Below are positions 1 through 4,326 of a stretch of DNA of 6,557 nt, one piece after another. Source of the stretch: Candidatus Doudnabacteria bacterium RIFCSPHIGHO2_02_FULL_46_11 (lineage in GTDB: Bacteria; Patescibacteriota; Doudnabacteria; UBA920; 2-02-FULL-46-11). The translations under genes were made by a program, and so were the position numbers. The DNA lies in assembly GCA_001779955.1 (NCBI GenBank), contig MFES01000014.1, positions 2,213 to 8,769 of the forward strand. Reading direction: 5' to 3'. Every line of letters starts with the position of its first letter. The stretch's first letter is position 1. Below the pieces are notes generated by a model. That model saw nothing but the letters and a program-made list of their open reading frames with translations. It was not told the DNA's origin and did no database searches.

Positions 1-757
1 AAAGAATCCCCGATTCAAGCGCTTCAATTAAAGCTTGGCTTTCTATTACTTCGCCGCGGGAAGTATTTATAAGTATGCTTCCGCGTTTAATTTGGCTGAT
101 GTTTTGCTTGTTGATGAGGTGGCGGGTAGTTGGGCTTAGGTTAACATGAAGGGTAATTACATCGGCTTGGCATAAAAGTTCATCCAGGCCGGTATAGTTA
201 AAGTCCAGTTTTCGGGCGAGGTTTTCATTTTCATGAGCGTCGTAGGCTAAAATTTTCATGTCAAAAGCCTTGGCATATTTAATTACATTAGCGCCGATTC
301 GGCCGGTGCCGATTATACCCAGAGTTTTGCCGGCAAGGTCAAAACCCTCAAGCTGGGACATATTTGGCCGCAAGGTTTGTTCAAAAAACTTATCGCCCCA
401 GACAATTTTTCGGGCCACGGCTAAAATCAAACCGAAAGCGAATTCGGCCACGGTTTGCGAGCCATAGGCCGGAACATTGGTTACAGTAATATTTTTAGAA
501 TGCGCGTATTCCAAGTCAATGTTGTCGTAGCCGGTGGTGCTTGCGGCAATAAGCTTGAGTTTAGGCAGTTTGTCTAAGACCGCTTTGTCCGCGCGGGATT
601 CGCTGAACATGGATATTATTTCGGCTTGGGCTGCGAGATACGCCGTTTCCTTACCAAGAGGCTGGGCTATAAAATAAACCTCTAGGCTGCTGGGAAGCCT
701 ATTTTTTATATCTTCTGAATTTTCTTTGTTTCTGTCTCCGAAGAATACGGCTCTCAT
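1..757 (-). CDS. D-isomer-specific 2-hydroxyacid dehydrogenase, C-terminus off window
   Basis: Likely a cytosolic NAD-dependent enzyme that interconverts a 2-hydroxyacid and a 2-keto acid (D-lactate dehydrogenase-like). I translated 252 codons from the ATG at 757; the frame is open to the window edge. Residues about 1-100 form the substrate-binding half, with ASTTGYDNID (72-81) and VPAYGSQTVAEFAF typical of the family. The Rossmann core has GIIGTGRIG (147-155), with an acidic D (173) after strand 2. NTSRGEV (231-237) carries the expected catalytic Arg (234). The catalytic Glu and His lie in the roughly 75-80 residues missing at the left edge. The substrate cannot be read from the sequence. 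The ATG is the only good start: a TAA lies in frame four codons upstream, inside the adjoining miniature element, whose last base supplies the A of the ATG. There is no SD sequence at usual spacing. Confidence 0.93.
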   Translation of the reverse strand, partial: MRAVFFGDRNKENSEDIKNRLPSSLEVYFIAQPLGKETAYLAAQAEIISMFSESRADKAVLDKLPKLKLIAASTTGYDNIDLEYAHSKNITVTNVPAYGSQTVAEFAFGLILAVARKIVWGDKFFEQTLRPNMSQLEGFDLAGKTLGIIGTGRIGANVIKYAKAFDMKILAYDAHENENLARKLDFNYTGLDELLCQADVITLHVNLSPTTRHLINKQNISQIKRGSILINTSRGEVIESQALIEALESGIL

Positions 758-938
758 CCTGTATATTTACCCCGATAATCTTGGGTTTTGTTTTCGACCC
801 GAGGTTAACAGGGTTTTTAATATATTCTTTCTTTATTCCCGTATTACTTTATTTATCCCAAGATTGATTGGAGAACCCCAGTAGTAGTCCGCCCAGGGCG
901 GACACTACGGGACAGGCAATCGGGGAAGTTATACAGGA
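757..938 (-). mobile_element. Miniature inverted-repeat element, copy A
   Basis: A 182-bp non-coding element, the inverted partner of the copy at 4145-4326 (174 of 182 bases identical, no gaps). Its ends are imperfect terminal inverted repeats: 5'-TCCTGTATATTTACCCCGAT at 757 and TCCTGTATAACTTCCCCGAT on the other strand at 938 (16 of 20 identical). A second inner inverted pair is AATCTTGGG (777-785) with CCCAAGATT (857-865). A hairpin at 881-908 has stem GTAGT plus GTCCGCC, with one bulged A. It is flanked by a perfect 4-bp direct repeat, CTCA at 753-756 and 939-942, which I read as the target-site duplication. There is no open frame for a transposase, so it is presumably a MITE-type element mobilised in trans. 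The parent family is not recognised. Strand is set so that both copies have the same orientation toward the gene they abut. Confidence 0.88.
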
Positions 939-958
939 CTCATGGCGCTTTAATTGTA
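939..958 (-). promoter_or_regulatory. Relic -10 box and original start codon of the dehydrogenase gene
   Basis: Read on the minus strand, TACAAT (958-953) is followed after 9 bases by ATGAG (943-939). Removing the element and one CTCA copy would join this ATG to the dehydrogenase reading frame (ATG AGA GCC), so this was probably the start before insertion. The short -10-to-ATG distance suggests a leaderless or nearly leaderless transcript. From the old ATG the frame now runs into the element and stops after four codons (M S P V). No clear -35 box is visible. Confidence 0.5.
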
Positions 959-1002
959 TTAAAAAAAGACCGGCCTGGATAGGGTCGGCAAATTTAACCG
1001 GC

Positions 1003-1031
1003 TTTATGAAACGCTCCGGCGGGTGTATAAT
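1003..1031 (+). promoter_or_regulatory. Promoter of the GerMN-like gene
   Basis: A perfect -10 box TATAAT at 1026-1031 lies 34 bases before the ATG at 1066. The base run 17 bp upstream (TTTATG, 1003-1008) is only a weak -35. No good SD precedes the ATG; a purine-rich GAAAGTGG lies about 9-16 bases upstream. Confidence 0.55.
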
Positions 1032-1065
1032 AAAGTCGCTTAAATTGCTGAAAGTGGTTTAATCT

Positions 1066-1563
1066 ATGAAAAATTTTTCCGCCATTATCATTCTCCTGGC
1101 ATTTTTGGGCGGCGTGGCCTGGCTGGTTAGCCGGGACGGCCGCGAAACAAAATTGGCTAACGAAACAGCTGCGCCAACCAGAACAATTCAGCTTTATTAC
1201 TATAATCAAACCTTGGACCCGGGCGGGCTTTGCCAGAGCGCGGCGGTACAGCCGGTAATCCGTCATGTTCCGATTACATCAACCCCTATTCAGGATGCGG
1301 TCAAGCTTTTGCTTCAGGGTGAACGGTCATCGGACGAACGCGCGCGAGGCTTTACCACCGAATTTCCGCTTGAAGGCGTGGAACTGGCCGGCGCCAACCT
1401 GGAGAACGGTTTTTTAACTTTAGAGTTTAAGGATCCGCAAAATAAAACCACCGGCGGCTCCTGCCGCGTGAGCTTGCTTTGGGCGCAGATAGAAAAAACT
1501 GCCTTGCAGTTTGAGGAAGTTGAGGAAGTTCATTTTATTCCGGAAGAGCTTTTTCAGCCCTAA
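1066..1563 (+). CDS. Membrane-anchored GerMN-domain protein
   Basis: 165 aa. Residues about 5-22 form one hydrophobic segment (SAIIILLAFLGGVAWLV) with no lipobox Cys, so it is an uncleaved signal anchor or an unusual signal peptide, with the rest outside the membrane. From about residue 40 the order of elements matches the GerMN fold: a first strand IQLYYYN, then PVIRHVPITSTPIQDAVKLLLQGE, the region where GerMN proteins have their 'R.v......aal..Ll.Gp' helix, then strands VELAGANLENGFLTLEFKD, then a C-terminal helix and strand ending in VEEVHFIPEE. GerMN domains occur in spore-germination protein GerM and in lipoproteins of many non-spore-formers; in this lineage the domain is probably a cell-envelope protein of unknown role, not a germination factor. 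It has its own promoter and is divergent from the dehydrogenase. Confidence 0.8.
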   Translation: MKNFSAIIILLAFLGGVAWLVSRDGRETKLANETAAPTRTIQLYYYNQTLDPGGLCQSAAVQPVIRHVPITSTPIQDAVKLLLQGERSSDERARGFTTEFPLEGVELAGANLENGFLTLEFKDPQNKTTGGSCRVSLLWAQIEKTALQFEEVEEVHFIPEELFQP

Positions 1564-1572
1564 GGGGTGGTG

Positions 1573-1764
1573 ATTGTCGGCGTTACACCCTTTCGAAAAA
1601 GCGCCCTCAATTTTCTCCTGCACCGACGACTTCGTGTCGGTGCCCCGACCAAAGCGTCGGGGCGAAAAATTGGGGCTCGGCACTCGGGCTCGCATCCGCC
1701 TATCGGCGGAACCAAGCTGCTCGCCCTCCGTGAAGTTTTTCGAAAAGTCGATAACGCCTCCAAT
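1573..1764. repeat. Structured non-coding element with inverted ends and internal hairpins
   Basis: Begins just after the GerMN stop codon. The ends are inverted: ATTG..GGCGTTA (1573-1585) pairs with TAACGCC..CAAT (1752-1764), and TTTCGAAAAA (1591-1600) pairs with TTTTTCGAAA (1736-1745), with one base of indel between the two blocks. Inside, GCCCTCAATTTT (1603-1614) pairs loosely with AAAAATTGGGGC (1665-1676). They enclose two near-perfect hairpins: GCACCGAC/GTCGGTGC (1620-1643) and GCCCCGAC/GTCGGGGC (1643-1662). A further hairpin TCCGCC/GGCGGA lies at 1695-1710. Open frames exist on both strands but none has an SD or a recognisable product. It could be a REP- or MITE-like repeat or a structured RNA; only one copy is in the window. 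Confidence 0.55.
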
Positions 1765-1781
1765 TTGGAAGAGAAACGAAG

Positions 1782-1804
1782 AAATCGCCGGGGACGGCGA
1801 TTTT
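1782..1804 (+). terminator. Hairpin with short T run, possible terminator
   Basis: AAATCGCCG (1782-1790), loop GGGA, CGGCGATTT (1795-1803): a 9-bp perfect stem followed by one more T and then TGCTG. It could end transcription from the GerMN gene through the structured element. The T run is short, so the call is tentative. Confidence 0.45.
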
Positions 1805-1812
1805 GCTGTGGT

Positions 1813-1840
1813 TTGCTAAATTTTTAAAATGTATTACAAT
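1813..1840 (+). promoter_or_regulatory. Promoter of the Ala-rich secreted protein unit
   Basis: -35-like TTGCTA (1813-1818), 16-bp spacer, -10 TACAAT (1835-1840), in a locally AT-rich stretch between two GC-rich ones. Transcription would start near 1847, leaving a leader of about 140 bases before the ATG at 1987. Confidence 0.55.
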
Positions 1841-1846
1841 ATATGA

Positions 1847-1986
1847 ACTTACTCACAGGATACCAAAGGAGGCCCATGAGCATTGTACGTTAACGGGTAC
1901 TAGTGAGCCCGGACCGCGAAAATCCCTTTCTCGCGGAGGAAAAGTGGGAGAGCCTGCTGTTCTCACGCACCCAAACAGGGAGACGC
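1847..1986 (+). promoter_or_regulatory. Leader with possible five-codon peptide (1876-1893) and stems
   Basis: A strong SD, AAGGAGG (1866-1872), precedes ATG AGC ATT GTA CGT TAA (1876-1893), a five-residue peptide M-S-I-V-R. After it come small inverted repeats: CGGG/CCCG around 1894-1911, CCGCGA/TCGCGG around 1912-1937, and GAGA/TCTC around 1949-1965. Then the SD AGGGAG (1978-1983) and the ATG at 1987 follow. The order promoter, tiny SD-led ORF, stems, main ORF resembles an attenuation or translational-coupling leader. This is an inference; a strong SD before a five-codon ORF can also arise by chance or from a deleted gene. Confidence 0.35.
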
Positions 1987-2463
1987 ATGAGGAAGCGAAT
2001 ATTCGCGCTCGCGGTTCTCATCGCTGTGCCAATGGCAGCGATAGCGATGGCGAGCAGCGACATGGCGAACGGCCCCGGTCCGCCGACAAGTCTGGCGATC
2101 GCGGCGATCGACGACACGCCTGCCGACGGCCAGTCGGCGATGGCGTTCATCAAGGTCATCGACAACGAGGCGCTCGCAAGGGCACCGGCGGAGCAGAACG
2201 CGGAGAACGCGAAGACGTCAACGGCCGTCCGGGGTAGCCCGGCAGGAGGTGCGGCAATTGCCGCACTCGATGAAGGCGCGCTCGTGCTCGCAAGCATGAT
2301 CGTCCACGGTCAAGGCGCAGCTTCGGCCCCACTCACGAGGGCCGGCACGCGCACGCAGGCGGCGTTCCTCGGACATGGCCTCGGTGCGCCGGGCGTTCAA
2401 GCGGCGGCCGGTGCCTTCGCACCGGCACACCACCGCTCGATCACGGCCACGGCCACGGCATGA
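1987..2463 (+). CDS. Secreted alanine-rich protein of unknown function
   Basis: 158 aa, not recognised. The N-terminus MRKRIFALAVLIAVPMAAIA is a good signal peptide, with likely cleavage near MAAIAMA|SS (residues 16-24). The mature part is rich in Ala, Gly and Thr, has no Cys, and ends in HHRSITATATA. Two related runs, LAIAAIDDTPADG (36-48) and AAIAALDEGALVLA (89-102), may be a degenerate repeat. I chose ATG 1987 because AGGGAG lies four bases upstream and the signal peptide starts there; the GTG at 1903 in the same frame has no SD and would bury the signal peptide. Codons strongly favour G or C in the third position (GCG, GCC, ATC, CTC, GTC), unlike the permease and dehydrogenase genes, which suggests acquisition from a high-GC source. 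A strong terminator follows 23 bases after the stop. Confidence 0.65.
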   Translation: MRKRIFALAVLIAVPMAAIAMASSDMANGPGPPTSLAIAAIDDTPADGQSAMAFIKVIDNEALARAPAEQNAENAKTSTAVRGSPAGGAAIAALDEGALVLASMIVHGQGAASAPLTRAGTRTQAAFLGHGLGAPGVQAAAGAFAPAHHRSITATATA

Positions 2464-2486
2464 CCTGAACCCACCGTACACAGGAG

Positions 2487-2524
2487 CTGGCCCGGGGATC
2501 TTCCTCGGGCCAGTTGTGTTTTGT
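2487..2524 (+). terminator. Rho-independent terminator after the Ala-rich gene
   Basis: CTGGCCCG (2487-2494) pairs with CGGGCCAG (2506-2513), and the stem continues inward with GGGA/TCCT to a three-base loop, about 12 pairs in all. It is followed by TTGTGTTTTGT, a T-rich tail. Confidence 0.85.
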
Positions 2525-2546
2525 AGAATAACTCGGAGGAGGTTTA

Positions 2547-2618
2547 ATGAACGTTCGAACTTCACTATGGCGGGCGCTCGCCCCGCTGGTTTTGGGCCTG
2601 CTAGCATTTTGGGCCTGA
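2547..2618 (+). CDS. 23-residue hydrophobic peptide with a strong SD
   Basis: ATG 2547 opens MNVRTSLWRALAPLVLGLL followed by AFWA and TGA. The sequence CGGAGGAGG ends four bases before the ATG, about as strong an SD as the window holds. The peptide has a short basic N-terminus (Arg 4, Arg 9) and a single hydrophobic stretch from about residue 10 to the end, so it could insert in the membrane as a small alpha-helix or act as a leader peptide. It sits alone between two strong terminators (2487-2524 and 2634-2671). A possible -10 TAGAAT (2524-2529) follows the first terminator, without a clear -35. No known family is recognised; type I toxin peptide, small membrane protein or attenuator leader are all possible. 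Confidence 0.5.
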   Translation: MNVRTSLWRALAPLVLGLLAFWA

Positions 2619-2633
2619 AAAGTCGGTAGTTTG

Positions 2634-2671
2634 CGTGGCCGGATCTGCGGATCCGGCCACGTTGTATTTTT
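2634..2671 (+). terminator. Rho-independent terminator after the small peptide
   Basis: A perfect 12-bp stem, CGTGGCCGGATC (2634-2645) and its complement (2650-2661), loop TGCG, then TTGTATTTTT. It begins 15 bases after the stop codon of the 23-residue peptide. Confidence 0.88.
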
Positions 2672-2687
2672 CGCGGGTTCTTTTTAT

Positions 2688-2716
2688 TTGTGATATTAAA
2701 GCCACCGTAGTAAAAT
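2688..2716 (+). promoter_or_regulatory. Promoter of the 135-aa unknown gene
   Basis: -35 TTGTGA (2688-2693), exactly 17 bases, -10 TAAAAT (2711-2716). The -35 overlaps TGTGATATTAAA (2689-2700), which recurs at 6084-6095 in the PaaX-like gene's promoter. An ATG (2726) lies 9 bases after the -10 and opens a 25-codon frame that overlaps the main gene out of frame; the main gene's SD and ATG (2749) lie inside it. Confidence 0.7.
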
Positions 2717-2748
2717 AATAGTCTCATGCGTACCCTTGAAGGAGGTTT

Positions 2749-3156
2749 ATGCAGACGACTCGCGTGCGACCCTCGGCCCCTCCGGTTTTTGTGCCGGAGG
2801 TAAAGCATCACTTTCCAACTAGCCAAGAAGAAAGGGCGAGTTTGGCGTGGGAATTGAATCCCGACCGCGTACTGGTCTCGGTACATGTAAGAGACGCCGG
2901 TTACGCTCCAGCCAATCTGCCCCCGCGCACTATGGGCGCATATTCGTACGCGCTTGATCCGCAAAGCTGGCAGGAAGGTTGGAATCATCTGCGCAAGCTG
3001 GGCGCAAGCTATCGTTTTACGCATAGCGGCGGCTGGCCGAGCAGCCTTTGGGCCTCGGTTGAGGAGAAAGGAATCAGGTTTTACCAGACTGGCGGCGCTC
3101 CAGCGCGTTTGCTGACCTGGGAAGAACTCGCCGTACTTAACCCGCCCAAGCCGTGA
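2749..3156 (+). CDS. Hypothetical protein, 135 aa
   Basis: Not recognised. AAGGAGG (2739-2745) lies three bases before ATG 2749, and a good promoter lies upstream. The protein starts with a Pro-rich tail (residues 1-25), followed by a compact, Trp-rich part (Trp 34, 74, 78, 96, 101 and 124), with strand-like stretches DRVLVSVHVRDAGY (39-52) and GIRFYQTGG (108-116), and ends in a Pro-rich NPPKP. It has no Cys, no signal peptide and no membrane segment, so it is probably cytosolic. The codons are GC-richer than those of the permease gene, and with the two preceding ORFs it forms an SD-using island. It is followed by a GC-rich hairpin. It is unlikely to be a shadow because promoter, SD and downstream hairpin all agree on this strand. 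Confidence 0.65.
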   Translation: MQTTRVRPSAPPVFVPEVKHHFPTSQEERASLAWELNPDRVLVSVHVRDAGYAPANLPPRTMGAYSYALDPQSWQEGWNHLRKLGASYRFTHSGGWPSSLWASVEEKGIRFYQTGGAPARLLTWEELAVLNPPKP

Positions 3157-3167
3157 TCCGAGAAGGC

Positions 3168-3207
3168 AGTGGGTGAGGCGGCGCCGTGCGCGCCGCCCGC
3201 CCCCACT
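3168..3207 (+). terminator. GC-rich hairpin, probable terminator
   Basis: GGCGGCGC (3177-3184), loop CGTGC, GCGCCGCC (3190-3197), with an outer stem AGTGGG (3168-3173)/CCCACT (3202-3207) across a small internal loop. The tail AATTTATAAG has only a weak T run. It starts 11 bases after the stop of the 135-aa gene. Confidence 0.6.
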
Positions 3208-3219
3208 AATTTATAAGTT

Positions 3220-3798
3220 ATGACAAGAGAAGAAGCCTTACAACTTTTAGATAGTTACGTTGATAATAAAAATCTGAAAAATCATATGTTGGCAGTTGAG
3301 GCGGCTTGCCGGTTTTATGCCGTCAAATTTGGCGCGGCCGCCATAGGCTAGCCTCGCTCCATTTCAATGGAGCGGGAGGAAAAATGGGGCACGGCCGGTC
3401 TGTTGCATGATGCTGATTGGGAAAAGCATCCTGACAAACATCCCCAAGTGATAATTGATGATTTGCGAAAGCGCGGCGTTGACGAGGAAATTATCCATGC
3501 CATATCATGCCACGGCAATAATTTCGGCCTAGAGCGAAAATCTCAACTGGACCACGTGCTTTTTGCCTGCGATGAAATTACCGGCATGATTACCGCCACT
3601 GCCTTGGTCCGTCCGACTAAGCTTGAAGGCCTGGAAGTTAAGTCGGTCAAGAAAAAAATGAAGGATAAAGATTTCGCCGCAGGCGTTAACCGGGCCGATG
3701 TTGTCCAGGGTGCCGAAGAGCTAGGCATTTCGCTTGAAGAGCACATACAAAACGTTATTACCGCAATGCAAGAAGTAAAAGGCGACCTTGGTTTGTAG
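3220..3798 (+). pseudogene. HD-domain phosphohydrolase, interrupted in frame by TAG
   Basis: One reading frame covers a typical small HD-superfamily protein of about 185 residues, the metal-dependent phosphohydrolase fold. The first part (3220-3351) gives MTREEALQLLDSYV...KNHMLAVEAA, with the first conserved His (22), and stops at TAG (3349). The second part (3367-3798, 143 aa) resumes in the same frame with EEKWGTAGLLHDADW (the HD motif), ISCHGNN (third His) and FACDEITG (distal Asp), ending VKGDLGL. As I recall the family, KFG is followed by about two residues and then EEKWG; here 14 codons intervene, so about 36 bases were inserted in frame, including the stop and a hairpin. The downstream part alone lacks the first metal-ligand His. 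It may be a dead gene, two complementing fragments, or a gene read through or bypassed. There is no SD before 3220; TAATTT 7 bases upstream could be a leaderless -10. Confidence 0.8.
3355..3374 (+). repeat. Hairpin inside the HD-gene insertion
   Basis: CGCTCCAT (3355-3362), loop TTCA, ATGGAGCG (3367-3374): an 8-bp perfect stem that starts three bases after the TAG stop at 3349-3351. The ATG of the downstream HD fragment is the first codon of its 3' arm, so folding would hide it. The palindromes GCGGCCGC (about 3335) and GGCTAGCC (3346-3353) lie just before it. Confidence 0.75.
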
Positions 3799-3821
3799 TT
3801 TTCTAAAATAAACCCTATAAT
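3793..3821 (+). promoter_or_regulatory. Promoter of the Cys-rich protein gene
   Basis: -35-like TTGTAG (3793-3798), overlapping the HD gene's stop codon, 17-bp spacer, perfect -10 TATAAT (3816-3821). Transcription would start near 3828. GGGAGG (3838-3843) in the leader is some 20 bases before the ATG, too far to act as its SD. Confidence 0.7.
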
Positions 3822-3863
3822 ATCGGGGAAAAAGGTCGGGAGGTAAAAAGTAAAAAATCTAGG

Positions 3864-4127
3864 ATGGACACACATTACGTTTGTACGGGCGGTTGCGGCG
3901 CGGTTTCGGCTGTGCCGGGTACTTGCGGAGACGAAAGCTGCCCTATGTACAATATGGATTTCACGGAATGCGACTGTGAGGACGGCGGGCATGACAAAGC
4001 CGTCAAGGCCAAGTCTGCCGGTTCGGCTGATCCTTGGGATGATTTGGATAATGAAAAGGTGGAGGTTGATCCGGATGAAGTCGGCCAGTGGCAAAGCAAG
4101 TTTGGCAAGGAAGAGGATTATAACTAG
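3864..4127 (+). CDS. Small Cys-rich, probable zinc-binding protein
   Basis: 87 aa. The N-terminal half is MDTHYVCTGGCGAVS, followed by TCGDESCP and ECDCEDGGH: six Cys (7, 11, 21, 26, 36, 38) and His 43, spaced like the ligands of a compact zinc or other metal-binding module. The C-terminal half (about 46-87) is acidic and low in order (WDDLDNEKVEVDPDEVGQW). Short proteins with the start HYVCTGGCGAVS are, as I recall, frequent in Patescibacteria, but their role is not established. The ATG follows TCTAGG directly, with no spaced SD. It has its own promoter and ends 17 bases before the second miniature element. Confidence 0.75.
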   Translation: MDTHYVCTGGCGAVSAVPGTCGDESCPMYNMDFTECDCEDGGHDKAVKAKSAGSADPWDDLDNEKVEVDPDEVGQWQSKFGKEEDYN

Positions 4128-4144
4128 CGGTTTTAAATAATCAA

Positions 4145-4326
4145 TCCTGTATAACTTCCACGATTGCCTGTCCCGTAGTGTCCGCCCTGGGCGGACTACT
4201 ACCGGGGTTCTCCAATCAATCTTGGGCTAAATAAAGTAATGCGGGAATAAAAAAAGAGTATATTAAAAACCTTGTTAACCTCGGGTCGAACACAAAACCC
4301 AAGATTATCGGGGTAAATATACAGGA
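4145..4326 (+). mobile_element. Miniature inverted-repeat element, copy B
   Basis: The same 182-bp element as at 757-938, in inverse orientation in the window, with eight substitutions and no gaps. Ends TCCTGTATAAC (4145) and ATATACAGGA (4326) are inverted repeats. The flanks are TCAA (4141-4144) and TGAA (4327-4330), a 4-bp duplication with one mismatch. The hairpin with GTCCGCC/GGCGGAC arms lies at about 4175-4202. The last base (A 4326) is the A of the permease ATG. No convincing -35/-10 pair is seen in the outward direction; a TAAATA six bases before the ATG is only a weak -10. Confidence 0.88.

Noticed and set aside
868..1062. 64-codon plus-strand frame beginning in the miniature element
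   Set aside because: It begins in the element's hairpin region, contains the GerMN promoter, has no SD and no family features.
1560..1827. Open frames on both strands in the folded element
   Set aside because: Several frames are open at once in hairpin-rich sequence, none has an SD, and the translated hairpins give reading-frame-dependent nonsense such as repeated Arg and Gly runs.
2249..2266. Perfect 18-bp palindrome GTGCGGCAATTGCCGCAC preceded by AGGAGG
   Set aside because: It lies inside the coding sequence of the Ala-rich protein; the following ATG opens only nine codons. Palindromes of this size are plausible in Ala-codon-rich sequence.
1890..2297. 135-codon minus-strand frame, Ala/Ser-rich
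   Set aside because: Antisense to the secreted Ala-rich gene, which has the promoter, SD, signal peptide and terminator. GC-rich codons open the opposite frame.
2218..3024. 268-codon minus-strand open frame
   Set aside because: It runs antisense through two strong terminators, a promoter and three SD-led plus-strand ORFs, and the protein has no family features. It is a shadow of GC-rich sequence.
3331..3351. Recoded TAG (alternative genetic code)
   Set aside because: TAG also ends the HD gene at 3796-3798 and the Cys-rich gene at 4125-4127, and the known CPR code change concerns TGA, so a general recoding is unlikely.
3543..4094. 183-codon minus-strand frame
   Set aside because: Antisense to the HD and Cys-rich genes, both recognisable on the plus strand.
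939..4144. Composite transposon bounded by the two miniature elements
   Set aside because: There is no transposase, and each element has its own short target duplication. Two independent insertions fit better than one composite move.
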